Assembly (NCBI GenBank): GCA_035714085.1
Contig: DASTMP010000284.1
Coordinates: forward strand, 1-64,000
Origin: JAJVID01 sp035714085
GTDB lineage: Bacteria; Acidobacteriota; Blastocatellia; RBC074
Length of the DNA stretch: 64,000 nucleotides
Direction: 5' to 3'
The notes under the pieces were generated by a model, which saw only the letters and a list, made by a program, of their open reading frames with translations, ran no database searches and was not told the origin of the DNA. This document shows, in pieces, positions 17,173 through 27,811 of the stretch. The first letter of the stretch is position 1. Each line of letters starts with the position of its first letter. The position numbers were made by a program, and so were the translations under genes.

Positions 17173-17415
17173 TTGAATCATTTCACGAAGTCGGTTATTT
17201 TTGCGGCGGAATGGGGCCAGTCTTCTAATCGCGCCTATCTCGGCGAGACCAAATGGCTCGAGGGTGAGAAAGAAATGTTTGTTGTTTCCAGGGGGGTTGA
17301 GCACAAACCTGTTGCTGAGAGCGAGTGCAAGATACTGCTGGTTGAACCTGTGGGTACGGTCAACACTGGCGACGCCGGCGGCGCCCTGACGGCGGAAAAC
17401 AATGTCTGGATCTGA
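17173..17415 (+). pseudogene. Cupin-domain protein, N-terminally truncated
   Basis: From about 17260 the frame reads EGEKEMFVVSRGVEHKPVAE, then LLVEPVGTVNTGD and a WI ending. This is the second half of a small cupin: the second cupin motif with its GVEH histidine, and the EPxGTxNTGD tail known from mannose-6-phosphate-isomerase-like cupins. The first cupin motif (HxHxE) that should precede it is absent. The upstream residues do not look like cupin and start only at TTG. It is probably a decayed gene. It ends 15 bases before the fusion protein starts. Confidence 0.7.
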
Positions 17416-17430
17416 GTTTTCAGGAAACAA

Positions 17431-20103
17431 ATGAGGAGCGATTTCGACCTTGCCATCATCGGTTCAGGATTTTCCGGCTCGCTGCTGGCGATGATCGCGG
17501 GGCGTGTGGGGCGATCCGTCATGCTGCTCGACCGGGGCGTACATCCGCGCTTCGCCATCGGCGAATCCACCTCGCCATTGTTGAACCTGGTCATCGAGCA
17601 AGTGGCCGATCGCTACGACCTGCCTCGACTGAAACCGTTGACCTCGTGGGGTGAGTGGCAGCGGACCTATCCGCAAGTGGTCGGCGGGTTGAAACGCGGC
17701 TCCACCTATTTCAAGCATGAATCGGGCGCGAGGTACCTGACTGCGCCGGATCGTTCGAATCAATTGCTAGTCTCCACATGCCTTAACGACGAAGCCGCCG
17801 ACACGCATTGGCTGCGCTCCGACGTGGATTATTTCCTGCTGCGGGAGGCCATCGCATCCGGCGCGGACTTTCTCGATCAGACGGAGCTACATTCCATCGA
17901 ACTGGCGAATGGCGGCGGGGCCACGCTCTGGGGCGGGCGGCGCGGACGGGCGCTGAAGCTGCGCGCGCGACTGGTCGTGGACGCTAGCGGCCCGCGCGGA
18001 TTCTTGAGTCGCGCGCTAGGGCTCGGCGAAAAGCGCTTCGATGATTTTCCGGCCACACAGGCGCTCTATTCGCACTTCATAGGCGTCCACCGCTGCGACT
18101 CGATGCCGGATTACGAGGTCGCGGGCGCCACGCCGCATACGCCCTTCCCTATGGATGACGCCGCCGTGCATCACGTCTTCGACGGTGGATGGATGTGGGC
18201 GCTGCGCTTCAACAATGGCGTGACCAGCGCCGGGATTGTCGTCACGGAGGAGACAGCGAAAGAGTTAGAACTGTCGGAGGGCGAAGCCGCATGGCGGCGA
18301 TTTCTCGCGCGCTTCCCTTCCATCGCCGCGCAGTTCGCCGACGCGAAGGCGATCCGCGAATTCACCTGGGCGCCGCATCTGCCGTACGCGGCGGAGGCGG
18401 CCGCCGGAGAAGGCTGGGCGATGCTGCCGGCGGCGGCGGCGTTCGTGGATCCGCTCTTCGGACCCGGCATGCCGATGACGGCGCTCGGCGTCGAGCGGCT
18501 GGGCCGTTTGCTTGAAGAAGACCTCGGAGAGGATGAACTCAATGAGCGGCTGCGCGAATATGGCCGGATTACGCTCACGGAGGCTGATCACACCGCCGAT
18601 TTCATAGCGGGCTGTTATACGGCGTTCCCTCGGTTCGAACTATTTACCTCTCTTTCAATGGTCTACTTCGCGGCCGCGGGCTATTGCGAGATGGCGCGCA
18701 GACTGGGGCGCAACCACCTGGCGCAAAGTTTCCTGGCGGCGGACCACCCAACATTTGCGGAAGGCGCCAGCCGCCTGAGTCAGACACTGCGCCGCAACGA
18801 CCGATTCGACTCCGCCAACTTCGCCGCTCAGGTGAAACAGAAGATCGATTGTCTGAACGTGGCCGGACTGTGCGACAGGCGCAAACGAAACTGGTACGAC
18901 GTCGATCTGGATGACGTAATCGCTGGCGCCGAAAAGTTGGAAATAACGTCGGATGAGATGCGCAGATTTTTGCTGACCTCGAACTGGGCGCAAACAGCCG
19001 TCAATCTGCGACGGCGCAGCCTGAACCAGCCGCATCAGTCAATCCCGACGGGCCCGTCGGGCCGGCCAAATCGAACGGATGTCTACCTAAATCGCCTCAC
19101 CGATGAATATGACCCGGTGGGCGAGTTGGTCGGCGCCAGCCCGGCCTATAAGCGGATGCTCGAAGACGCCTCGAACGTCGCCCCTACCGATACCACCGTT
19201 CTGCTGCAGGGAGAGACCGGGACGGGCAAGGAACTGCTCGCCTACGCGATTCACCAGCGCAGCTTGCGCAACCGCGGCCCCTTCATCGTCGTCAACTGCG
19301 CGGCGCTTCCGGCATCGCTGATCGAGAGTGAGTTGTTCGGGTACGAGAAGGGAGCCTTCACCGGCGCGCAGACGCCAAAGCCGGGACGCTTCGAGCTGGC
19401 CGACGGCGGCACGATCTTTCTGGATGAGATCGGCGAGGTCCCTCTGGAGATACAGGGACGGTTCTTGCGTGTGCTGCAGACCGGCGTCTTCGAGCGGTTG
19501 GGCAGCACAAAGAGCGTTCGCGTCAAAATCCGCGTCATAGCCGCGACCAATCAACCGCTCGAGCGATTGGTCAACGAACGCAAATTCCGCGCCGACCTAT
19601 TTTATCGCCTCAATGTCTTCCCGATCACTCTGCCTCCTCTGCGCGATCGGTTGAGCGACCTTCCTTTGCTGACGCGCCATTTCGTCGAAAAGTACAACAC
19701 GCGATTCAACCGTTCGATCACCTCGATCAGCGAACAGTCGCTCCGGGCGCTCGAACAGTACCATTGGCCCGGCAATATCCGTGAACTCGAAAACCTGGTG
19801 GAGCGCGCTGTGCTGTCCGCCGGCGGCGCCATTTTGAAGATCGTTCCACCCTCGATCCGCGTCGAACCAGCCATATCAATTAACGACAAACCGCCGGAGA
19901 CTGCGACCGCTATGCCCGATAACGGCGCTAGGCGGCTGCTATCGCTGACGGAAAACGAGGAGGCTCACATTCGCACGGTGTTGCGCCATACCGGCGGTCG
20001 GATTTCAGGACCCCGAGGGGCCGCGGCGATTCTCGGCGTTCCTCCATCCACGCTTCGCAGCCGAATCAAAAAACTCGGATTGAAAATCCACTTGGCCGAT
20101 TAG
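17431..20103 (+). CDS. Fusion: halogenase-like FAD oxidoreductase + sigma54 AAA+ activator + Fis HTH
   Basis: Residues 1 to about 515 form a complete flavoprotein like flavin-dependent halogenases/monooxygenases. GSGFSG (11-16) binds FAD, then come GEST (44-47), GLKRGSTYF with K88 where halogenases keep the active lysine, and WMWALRF near 255. The last departs from the halogenase WxWxIP. After a linker, residues about 565-795 are a sigma54-interaction AAA+ domain: Walker A GETGTGKE (about 594), GAFTGA (641-646), Walker B GTIFLDE (660-666), arginine-finger region FRADLFYRLNVFPI. Residues 845-885 are a Fis-type helix-turn-helix (GAAAILGVPPSTLRSRIKKL). There is no receiver or PAS domain, so the flavoprotein domain takes the sensor position. 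The frame is continuous. Confidence 0.9.
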   Translation: MRSDFDLAIIGSGFSGSLLAMIAGRVGRSVMLLDRGVHPRFAIGESTSPLLNLVIEQVADRYDLPRLKPLTSWGEWQRTYPQVVGGLKRGSTYFKHESGARYLTAPDRSNQLLVSTCLNDEAADTHWLRSDVDYFLLREAIASGADFLDQTELHSIELANGGGATLWGGRRGRALKLRARLVVDASGPRGFLSRALGLGEKRFDDFPATQALYSHFIGVHRCDSMPDYEVAGATPHTPFPMDDAAVHHVFDGGWMWALRFNNGVTSAGIVVTEETAKELELSEGEAAWRRFLARFPSIAAQFADAKAIREFTWAPHLPYAAEAAAGEGWAMLPAAAAFVDPLFGPGMPMTALGVERLGRLLEEDLGEDELNERLREYGRITLTEADHTADFIAGCYTAFPRFELFTSLSMVYFAAAGYCEMARRLGRNHLAQSFLAADHPTFAEGASRLSQTLRRNDRFDSANFAAQVKQKIDCLNVAGLCDRRKRNWYDVDLDDVIAGAEKLEITSDEMRRFLLTSNWAQTAVNLRRRSLNQPHQSIPTGPSGRPNRTDVYLNRLTDEYDPVGELVGASPAYKRMLEDASNVAPTDTTVLLQGETGTGKELLAYAIHQRSLRNRGPFIVVNCAALPASLIESELFGYEKGAFTGAQTPKPGRFELADGGTIFLDEIGEVPLEIQGRFLRVLQTGVFERLGSTKSVRVKIRVIAATNQPLERLVNERKFRADLFYRLNVFPITLPPLRDRLSDLPLLTRHFVEKYNTRFNRSITSISEQSLRALEQYHWPGNIRELENLVERAVLSAGGAILKIVPPSIRVEPAISINDKPPETATAMPDNGARRLLSLTENEEAHIRTVLRHTGGRISGPRGAAAILGVPPSTLRSRIKKLGLKIHLAD

Positions 20104-20104
20104 C

Positions 20105-20131
20105 TGTGAAGAGTCGCCGCGAGCTCTTCAA
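20105..20131. terminator. Weak hairpin after the fusion gene
   Basis: TGAAGAG/CTCTTCA with inner TCG/CGA lies just past the stop. No T-run follows on either strand, so its role as a terminator is doubtful. Confidence 0.3.
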
Positions 20132-20180
20132 CTCATCAGGCGCCGCCTTCCGGCTGTGATCATCGTTTCGGTAACTACGA

Positions 20181-21440
20181 CTAGTTTAGATCCCGGCGCA
20201 ACACCGCATAAGCTGCCTGGGCCATCGCCTCGTAGCCTGCGTCGTTCGGATGAATATTGTCGCCGCTATTGTAAGCTGGGAGAATAATCGTGGGGTTGTT
20301 CGGGTCACGAATGGCGGCATCGAAATCGATAACCGCGTCGTACTCGCCACTGGTGCGGATCCATTCATTAATCGTCTGGCGATCCGCCTCGAGGATTCCG
20401 GTCACTCTTACCGGAGTAAGTGTGCCGCCAAAGACCTTGATGCCCTGCGCATGCGCCCGGATGATCAATTGCTTCTGTCCAGCGATTACCTGGTCTGCTG
20501 CCATCCCGCCGGTGAAAAAAATATCGTTGAGGCCGATGAGCACGATGAGATGTGTGACGCCGGGTTGGGACAGGACATCACGATCGAACCGCGCCTGGGC
20601 GTTCTGGCCACCGCCGACAAAACTGGCAAGCACTCGATTGCCGGCGAGCCCCTGATTGAGCGCCGCCATTTTGAGCCGTCCGTGCGAGGCGGCGAGCAGC
20701 CGCGCTAGCTGGTTCGGATAGGTGTTACTGGCGTCGGGCGTAGACCCGGGACCGTCGGTGATCGAGTCGCCGAAGGCTACGACGACGCCGGTCTTATCGG
20801 TTGCTTGAACTTCAACGCTCTTCAAAAAGAAGTAGCTTTGTATGGTGGACGATGTCGGCAGCAGTGGCTCTCCGACGTGGTTTCCGACAGACGAAATATA
20901 TGTTGTATGAAGACCGACGCTATGCCAGGTAACCGGTCCGGTGCTCCCTGGCGCGTAAATGTCGACAGCGAGGGCGCCTGTATCCGGAACCTGCAACGGC
21001 GCCGGATCGCTCACGACCTGAGCATTCGGAACGATGGTGATCGACGATTGGCCTCCGAACGTCAGCGCTCGTTCGGATCCGGCCTCTATCGCGCCGTTCG
21101 GAGCGGCTATCGCCACTTGCGCGGCTCCGATGTTCAACGGCCGATCGCTGAACTCATTCGTAAACCGTACACGCACGAAGGCGCCGCCGAGGCTGGTGAA
21201 TACGATTTGCCGCAAGGTCTGATCGGTGAACCCTGTCATCGATAAGCCCCCTGGGAACGGCGCCTGTGGGCTCGCAGCCCAACTGGCGATCCAGGAATGG
21301 TCTCTATGATGATGCCCATGCCGGCCGTCTATGTCAGTGGACGCCGACGGCGTGGTAACCGCCAAACCGAACATAATTGCAGACGCGATGGCTATGAAAC
21401 TGCGTCTGTGAAATGACCGCAATCGTTCCACGAAAATCAT
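20181..21440 (-). CDS. Secreted SGNH/GDSL-family hydrolase
   Basis: The ATG at 21440 has AAAGGAGG at seven bases; the frame runs on to 21491 without support. A signal peptide (residues 1-32, SFIAIASAIMFGLAVTTPSAS) and a His/Asp-rich linker (HGHHHRDHS) lead into an N-terminal beta domain of about 150 residues. Then comes the SGNH core: block I VVAFGDSITDGPG (Ser nucleophile), block II NQGLAGNR, block III LIGLNDI, block V GDNIHPNDAGY (Asp/His). Total 419 residues. Members hydrolyse esters of lipids or carbohydrates; the substrate here is unknown. It is convergent with the sigma54 fusion and stands alone on its strand. Confidence 0.9.
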   Translation of the reverse strand: MIFVERLRSFHRRSFIAIASAIMFGLAVTTPSASTDIDGRHGHHHRDHSWIASWAASPQAPFPGGLSMTGFTDQTLRQIVFTSLGGAFVRVRFTNEFSDRPLNIGAAQVAIAAPNGAIEAGSERALTFGGQSSITIVPNAQVVSDPAPLQVPDTGALAVDIYAPGSTGPVTWHSVGLHTTYISSVGNHVGEPLLPTSSTIQSYFFLKSVEVQATDKTGVVVAFGDSITDGPGSTPDASNTYPNQLARLLAASHGRLKMAALNQGLAGNRVLASFVGGGQNAQARFDRDVLSQPGVTHLIVLIGLNDIFFTGGMAADQVIAGQKQLIIRAHAQGIKVFGGTLTPVRVTGILEADRQTINEWIRTSGEYDAVIDFDAAIRDPNNPTIILPAYNSGDNIHPNDAGYEAMAQAAYAVLRRDLN

Positions 21441-21495
21441 AGTGATTCCTCCTTTAAAGTGATTTCTGTAGGCGAAATAGATTTCAATCAAAGCT

Positions 21496-21594
21496 ATGGC
21501 TGCCTACTCCTTAGACCTTCGTGAAAGAATCGTTGACGCCGTCGAACGCAATTTTGGAACAAGAAGCGAAGAGGTATGCCTGCGGTCAGAGTAA
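21496..21594 (+). pseudogene. IS630-family transposase N-terminal remnant
   Basis: A 32-codon frame reads MAAYSLDLRERIVDAVER, the start of the helix-turn-helix of IS630-type transposases, then breaks off at a stop after EEVCLRSE. No DDE catalytic region or terminal repeats follow. A fossil of a former insertion between the SGNH hydrolase and the sialidase-like gene. Confidence 0.75.
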
Positions 21595-21697
21595 GCGCTG
21601 GATAGCATTGAAACCATGCGTTCTGTCTCTGCTCAAATCCCCCTCCGATAATTGATGTAAAAATCGGAAAAGTATTTCACGGAAATGTGATCAGAAA

Positions 21698-22792
21698 TTA
21701 TTCCGGCCACAGCCCATCTTTCATTTCACGCAGGTTCAGTTTGCGCGGATCAATCACAACGTGTTTCACCTTCTTGCGCTTCCACGTGTATGTGATGTGA
21801 ACCAATCCGTCGCGGGTCTGGATCACCGCGGGGTAGGAATATTCCGCCTCGGGCGGGCCGGTTTCGAGCGTGAGGGCCGCTTTCCAGGTCTTGCCGTCCT
21901 CGCTGATCGCGACGTTGAGCGGCGCCCGTCTGCCCGATTTGCCAGGCTGCGCGCTGACGTGGTTGTAGACCAATAGATGACGGCCGTCCTTGAGCGTCAC
22001 GCCATCAATGCCGGAGTTCGGATTGGGCAGAGTCGTCGCGCTGAGCTTGCCCCACGTCCTGCCGTTGTCGTCCGACCACGATTCGACGATCTTTCCCTGA
22101 CGGCTGCGCATCAACGCCTGTAGCCTTACCCCATTTTGGCCTCCCTTGTGGAAAAAGACGGTCGGCTGAATCACGCCGAACTCTTTGCCGTCATTGATCT
22201 CGTCTGTGCGCTGCCACGTCTTTCCGAGATCGGAAGTTCGCTCGAAATGGACGCGCCAGCCGTTGTCTTCCGTGCTGGACGGGCAAAGCAGGGCGCCATC
22301 GCCAAGCTGGACCGGTTTGTTCTTGATCGGCCCGGCGATGCCGTCGGGAAGCCGCCGCGGCTTGCTCCATGTCTTTCCGCCATCCTCCGAAGTCATCATC
22401 ATTCCCCACCAGGTGGATGGGCTGGGACCGACCTTGTAAAAGAGCAGCAGCGGCCCGGACTTCTGCTGATAGAGCGCGGGGTTCCATGTCGGATAACGTT
22501 TTTCAGGCGACTCGACGCCGTTGGCGACTTCAACCGGCGCAGTCCATTTGCCGTGTTCCAAGCGTGACACCCAAATGCCGACATCCGGATTCTTCTCCTT
22601 CGTCCCGCCGAACCAGGCCGCGATAAGCCCGCCTTTCGATTCCGCGATGGTCGAGGCGTGACATTCGGGAAACGGCGCAGTTTCGTAAATGAACTCGCTC
22701 TTGATGACGCCGGGCGCGTGGCTTTGCGCCAGCGTCGTAAAGGCCAAGGCTGTGATCAATGAAGTGGAAGACAGTCTTCTCAATAGGCGCAT
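21698..22792 (-). CDS. Secreted BNR/sialidase-like beta-propeller protein
   Basis: With ATG 22792 (GGAGAG ten bases upstream) the protein has a signal peptide MRLLRRLSSTSLITALAFTT and 364 residues. The mature part has repeated Asp-boxes (SEDGGKTWSKP, TSDLGKTWQRT, SDDNGRTWGK, SEDGKTWKA) and the early FPECHASTIAE motif seen in sialidase-like hydrolases that handle exported glycans. True GH33 sialidases have an arginine triad, which I cannot confirm by eye, so substrate specificity is open. It lies downstream of boxB on the same strand after a 76-base gap, but it is probably functionally separate. Confidence 0.85.
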   Translation of the reverse strand: MRLLRRLSSTSLITALAFTTLAQSHAPGVIKSEFIYETAPFPECHASTIAESKGGLIAAWFGGTKEKNPDVGIWVSRLEHGKWTAPVEVANGVESPEKRYPTWNPALYQQKSGPLLLFYKVGPSPSTWWGMMMTSEDGGKTWSKPRRLPDGIAGPIKNKPVQLGDGALLCPSSTEDNGWRVHFERTSDLGKTWQRTDEINDGKEFGVIQPTVFFHKGGQNGVRLQALMRSRQGKIVESWSDDNGRTWGKLSATTLPNPNSGIDGVTLKDGRHLLVYNHVSAQPGKSGRRAPLNVAISEDGKTWKAALTLETGPPEAEYSYPAVIQTRDGLVHITYTWKRKKVKHVVIDPRKLNLREMKDGLWPE

Positions 22793-22868
22793 TGGGTTGT
22801 TGCTCTCCATTTTTCTTGTTCAGGATTTCCCGTATTTTCCCTCTGCTCCGTAACCTTTTTCGCCCTCG

Positions 22869-24275
<1,407 letters not shown>

Positions 24276-24292
24276 ATGAATAAACATTGAAG

Positions 24293-24403
24293 AACAGGAA
24301 AATGTGGGAGAGGAAAATAAGAAGAAAAATTAGTGATAGAAAGAATGGAAAAGCAGAATCGGGGCTTGGGGCTTCTTATTTTCCTCTCCCACATTTTCCT
24401 GTT
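24293..24403. repeat. Perfect 32-bp inverted repeat between boxC and boxB
   Basis: The left arm 24293-24324 and right arm 24372-24403 are exact complements (core GGAAAATGTGGGAGAGGAAA) around a 47-base A-rich spacer. It starts two bases after the boxC stop and ends just before boxB, so the co-transcript must carry it. Confidence 0.95.
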
Positions 24404-24404
24404 T

Positions 24405-26036
24405 TTATGTTCGTTTGAAATCAAATTTCGGCTTTGTGGGCTTGCCGTAATTCGTCAGCGCGCCGTGTTCGCCGACCGCGTTGGGGCGTTGGAAGATCCA
24501 GTTTTGCCACGCCGTCAATCGCCCGAAGATTTTGGTTTCCATCGTCTCCGGCCCCGCGAAACGCAACGAAGCCTCCATACCAGTCAGCGCGTCCGGCGAG
24601 AGCGAGGCGCGCTCTTCGATCGCGACGCGAATCTCGTCGTCCCAATCCAGGTCATCCGGCGCGAAAGTTATCAAACCGGCCTCGTCAGCCGCTTCCGCGT
24701 CGAACGCGGCGGCGTGACGCGACACTTCACCAACCCTTTCCGGCCGGGCGAGGAAGCGGGACTCAAGGCGAGTCAGGCCGTTACTCATCGGCAGCGCGCC
24801 GCCGTTCATCGCGCCGGTCGCTATGACGACCCGTCGCCGCGGATCGTTGAGCATGTAGCTGCGATCAGCCGCAAGCGCGAGTTCGAGCAGATTGCCCGCG
24901 AAGCAACTGCCCGGCCCGATCATCGCAAAGAAGCTCTTCGCCGTCAGGTCAAGTCGCCGCAACACGCGCGCCATATGCAGCCGTATTTCGCGCGCCAGCC
25001 AATAATCGTGGTTGCCGGCGAGCGCGCGGTCAACGGACAACACGTTCTCGATCTCGCCCTCCGTCCGCAGACAGACCAGCCCGATCTCCGGCTCGTTGAA
25101 TCGCAGATGCAGCAGCGCGTCATCGAGTTCGCGGTAAGCTTGAAGGGGCCAGTAAGCGTCGCCGAGTTTGCGCATCTCCGCCGGCTCGGTCGGCGAATCG
25201 CCCGCAGGCCCGCGGACGATCAGGTCGGCGTAGCGCTTGTCGCGGTTCAGTCGCAGGCTGACATAACCGTACTCGCGCGCGTCGGCCGTCGCTTCGACGC
25301 GCAGCGCATTCAGTTTGACGCCGGGGCCTTCTTTCCACTCCGCGCGGGCGGGTATCAGCTCGTTGACGCGGGCGGATATCGCGTTCTCGAATCCGGCGCC
25401 TGGAAAGCAATCGTCAATCACTCCCCACTCTTTCGCCCGCTTGCCGCGCAGCCCCTCGGCCAGCGTCGAAAAGACGTCCGCTCGGTCGCGGCGAACCTTG
25501 CGCTTGTCCACCAAACGCGTCAGCCCGCCCGTGCCAGGCAGCACGCCGAGCAGCGGCGTTTCGGGCAGCGACACCGCCGCATTGCCGTCGTCCACCAGGT
25601 AGACCTCATCGCACGCCAGCGCCAACTCATAGCCGCCGCCCGAGGCCGAGCCGTTGAGCGCGGCGATGTAACGAAGCCCCGAATGTCGCGAAGAGTCCTC
25701 GATCGCGCACCGAGTCTCGTTCGTGAACTTGCAGAAATTGACCTTGCGCGCATGCGAAGATGCGCCGAGCATGTAAATGTTCGCGCCAGCGCAGAAAATG
25801 CGCGGTTTGAGGCTGGTGATGACGACGACCTTGACTTCGGGATGCTCGAAGCGCAGTCGCTCGACGGCGTCCGCAAGCTCGATGTCAACGCCCAGGTCGT
25901 AGGAGTTGAGCTTCAGCTTGTAGCCCCCCTCCAGCGTCTCGTCTTCATCGACGTCCATCGCCAACGTCGCCGACGCGCCGTCAATCTTCAATTTCCAGTG
26001 CCGGTACTCGGCGGGCGAGGTTTCAAATTCGATCAT
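24405..26036 (-). CDS. boxC: 2,3-epoxybenzoyl-CoA dihydrolase (benzoyl-CoA-dihydrodiol lyase)
   Basis: BoxC opens the epoxide-derived ring to the aldehyde-CoA product in the aerobic benzoyl-CoA pathway. The 543-residue protein belongs to the enoyl-CoA hydratase superfamily with two half domains. The first shows KPRIFCAGANIYML and ALNGSASGGGYELALACDE (oxyanion-hole and glutamate regions) then LPETPLLGVLPGTGGLTRL. The second contains SFFAMIGPGSCFAGNLLELALAADR. N-terminal SPAEYRHWKLKIDG is typical of BoxC. It is divergent from the benzoate-CoA ligase and upstream of boxB. Confidence 0.95.
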   Translation of the reverse strand: MIEFETSPAEYRHWKLKIDGASATLAMDVDEDETLEGGYKLKLNSYDLGVDIELADAVERLRFEHPEVKVVVITSLKPRIFCAGANIYMLGASSHARKVNFCKFTNETRCAIEDSSRHSGLRYIAALNGSASGGGYELALACDEVYLVDDGNAAVSLPETPLLGVLPGTGGLTRLVDKRKVRRDRADVFSTLAEGLRGKRAKEWGVIDDCFPGAGFENAISARVNELIPARAEWKEGPGVKLNALRVEATADAREYGYVSLRLNRDKRYADLIVRGPAGDSPTEPAEMRKLGDAYWPLQAYRELDDALLHLRFNEPEIGLVCLRTEGEIENVLSVDRALAGNHDYWLAREIRLHMARVLRRLDLTAKSFFAMIGPGSCFAGNLLELALAADRSYMLNDPRRRVVIATGAMNGGALPMSNGLTRLESRFLARPERVGEVSRHAAAFDAEAADEAGLITFAPDDLDWDDEIRVAIEERASLSPDALTGMEASLRFAGPETMETKIFGRLTAWQNWIFQRPNAVGEHGALTNYGKPTKPKFDFKRT

Positions 26037-26149
26037 TCGCGCACTCTCCGATTTGAACTGATAATTCGCGACCTGTTGCCGCTTGTGGCACTATACTGCC
26101 GTTTGAGCCATTCACGTAGTCTTTCGCGACACCATGGAAGAATGGAAAG

Positions 26150-27694
26150 ATGATACCTGAAAAGTACAACGCAGGAACCTTGATCGACGCCAATCTCGAA
26201 GCCGGTCGCGGCGAAAAGACGGCGATCTATTTCGGCGACGAGCGGATCACGTATAAGGACCTCTTCAATCGCGTCTGCGCAATTGGGCGCGCGCTGCGGG
26301 CGCTCGGCGTCGCGCGTGAAAATCGAGTCCTGCTCATACTCGGCGATACTCCGGCGTTTCCGTCGGCATTCTTCGGCGCGATGCGCATCGGCGCGGTTCC
26401 GGTCCCGATCAACCCATTGTACAAAGCGTCCGATTACCGCTTCTTTCTCGATGACAGTTACGCTCGCGTTGTCATCACCGAAACCGCCCATCTAGATAAA
26501 CTGTCGCAGGCGCTTGACGGTTACGACGAAGAGGTCATAGTCATCGTGGCCGACGGCGCCACGCAGGCCGCGCATTCCATGGCCGAATTGATCGCGGCGC
26601 ATGGCGGGGAGACGCCCGCAGCCGGCGTCCATCGTGACGACATGGCTTTCTGGCTATACAGCTCCGGCTCGACGGGCAGGCCGAAGGGCGTCGTCCATCT
26701 GCATCAGGACACCCAGATCATCTGTGACACATACGCCAGGCGCGTCCTGCGACTGACCGAAGACGACATCGTCTTCGGTCGCGTGCTGTTTCACGCATAC
26801 GGGCTCGGCGCAGCGCTCGCATTCCCCTTCAGTTGCGGCGCCTCGACCGCGCTCGCGCCCGGACGGCCCACGCCGCGCGCCATTCTCGATGTCGTCGAGA
26901 GGCGCCGCCCGACCGCGATGTTTCTGGTGCCTACGCTCTATAACGCGATCCTCAACGATGAAGGCTCGGCGGCGCGCGATCTCTCTTCGCTCCGCCTCTG
27001 CGTCTCCGCCGCCGAACCGCTCGCGCCAGAAACGTGGCGGCGATGGAAAGACACCTTCGGCCAGACCATCCTCGACGGAATCGGCTCGACCGAAATGCTG
27101 CACATCTTCTGTTCGAACACGCCGGAAGAGCATAGGCCCGGTTCCAGCGGCAAACCCGTGCCCGGATATGAGCTGCGCATTCTCGACGATGATGGAAGGC
27201 CAGTGGCCGTGGGCGACGCCGGGAATCTGTTCGTGAAAGGCGCGAGCGCCGCGCCTTTTTACTGGCGTCAGCGCGAAAAGAGCCGTCGCACGATGCAGGG
27301 CGATTGGACGGCGACGGGCGACCGATATCGGATGGATGAAGATGGCTTCTACTGGTACGAAGGGCGCGCCGACGACATGCTCAAAGTCGGCGGCGAGTGG
27401 GTCTCCCCGATCGAGATCGAGAACGCGTTGATGTCGCATCCGGCTGTGCGCGAAGCCGCCGTCGTCGGAGTTCCCGTCGACGGCGTAATGCGCGTCCGCG
27501 CCGTGATCATTACCGACTCAAGGCAAACTTCCGAGGCGTCGCTCAAAGCGGAGCTTCAGGAATGGTGCAAGACGCGGCTCCAACGATTTCAATATCCGCA
27601 CATCATTGATTTCGTCGATGAACTGCCCAAGACGGCCTCCGGCAAGATACAGAGGTTCAGATTGCGTGAAGCCGATTGCGTCAGCGACGATTGA
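26150..27694 (+). CDS. Benzoate-CoA ligase family protein
   Basis: An AMP-forming acyl-CoA synthetase that would activate benzoate for the box enzymes (equivalents are called BclA or BadA). Seen: the ATP-binding LYSSGSTGRPKGVVHLH (near 170), FHAYGLGAALAFPFSCGAS, the GIGSTEMLHIFCSN motif near 315 typical of benzoate-CoA ligases, TGDRYRMDEDGFYWYEGRADD and the C-terminal PKTASGKIQRFRLR with the catalytic Lys. 514 residues, family length. The start has no strong ribosome site. It is divergent from boxC, so a shared 110-base control region is expected. Its last codons and stop (C-V-S-D-D) are encoded by a palindromic repeat copy. Confidence 0.93.
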   Translation: MIPEKYNAGTLIDANLEAGRGEKTAIYFGDERITYKDLFNRVCAIGRALRALGVARENRVLLILGDTPAFPSAFFGAMRIGAVPVPINPLYKASDYRFFLDDSYARVVITETAHLDKLSQALDGYDEEVIVIVADGATQAAHSMAELIAAHGGETPAAGVHRDDMAFWLYSSGSTGRPKGVVHLHQDTQIICDTYARRVLRLTEDDIVFGRVLFHAYGLGAALAFPFSCGASTALAPGRPTPRAILDVVERRRPTAMFLVPTLYNAILNDEGSAARDLSSLRLCVSAAEPLAPETWRRWKDTFGQTILDGIGSTEMLHIFCSNTPEEHRPGSSGKPVPGYELRILDDDGRPVAVGDAGNLFVKGASAAPFYWRQREKSRRTMQGDWTATGDRYRMDEDGFYWYEGRADDMLKVGGEWVSPIEIENALMSHPAVREAAVVGVPVDGVMRVRAVIITDSRQTSEASLKAELQEWCKTRLQRFQYPHIIDFVDELPKTASGKIQRFRLREADCVSDD

Positions 27695-27811
27695 GCCTGT
27701 TATTGCGCCTTCCGGCGCCGGCGACGCAATTTGCGATAGCGCGCTTCGGCGCAGATGATTCAATCGTCGATGACGCAACGGGAACGGGCCGGCGATGAGC
27801 CGGCCGCGCGT
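27675..27811. repeat. Palindromic repeat, GCGTCAGCGACGATTGA variant
   Basis: GCGTCAGCGACGATTGA and GATTCAATCGTCGATGACGC face each other, followed by GGGCCGGCGATGAGCCGGCC. Same modules as 14085-14250. The copy overlaps the last codons and stop of the ligase and reaches the stop of the next gene. Confidence 0.75.

Noticed and set aside
26060..26110. TGGCACTATACTGC as a sigma54 promoter between boxC and the ligase
   Set aside because: The GG-to-GC spacing is nine bases rather than the required ten, so it should not be recognised, despite the nearby sigma54 activator.
24333..26153. 606-codon plus-strand open frame opposite boxC
   Set aside because: Antisense shadow of a well-conserved gene; composition is Arg/His/Val-rich and unlike any family.
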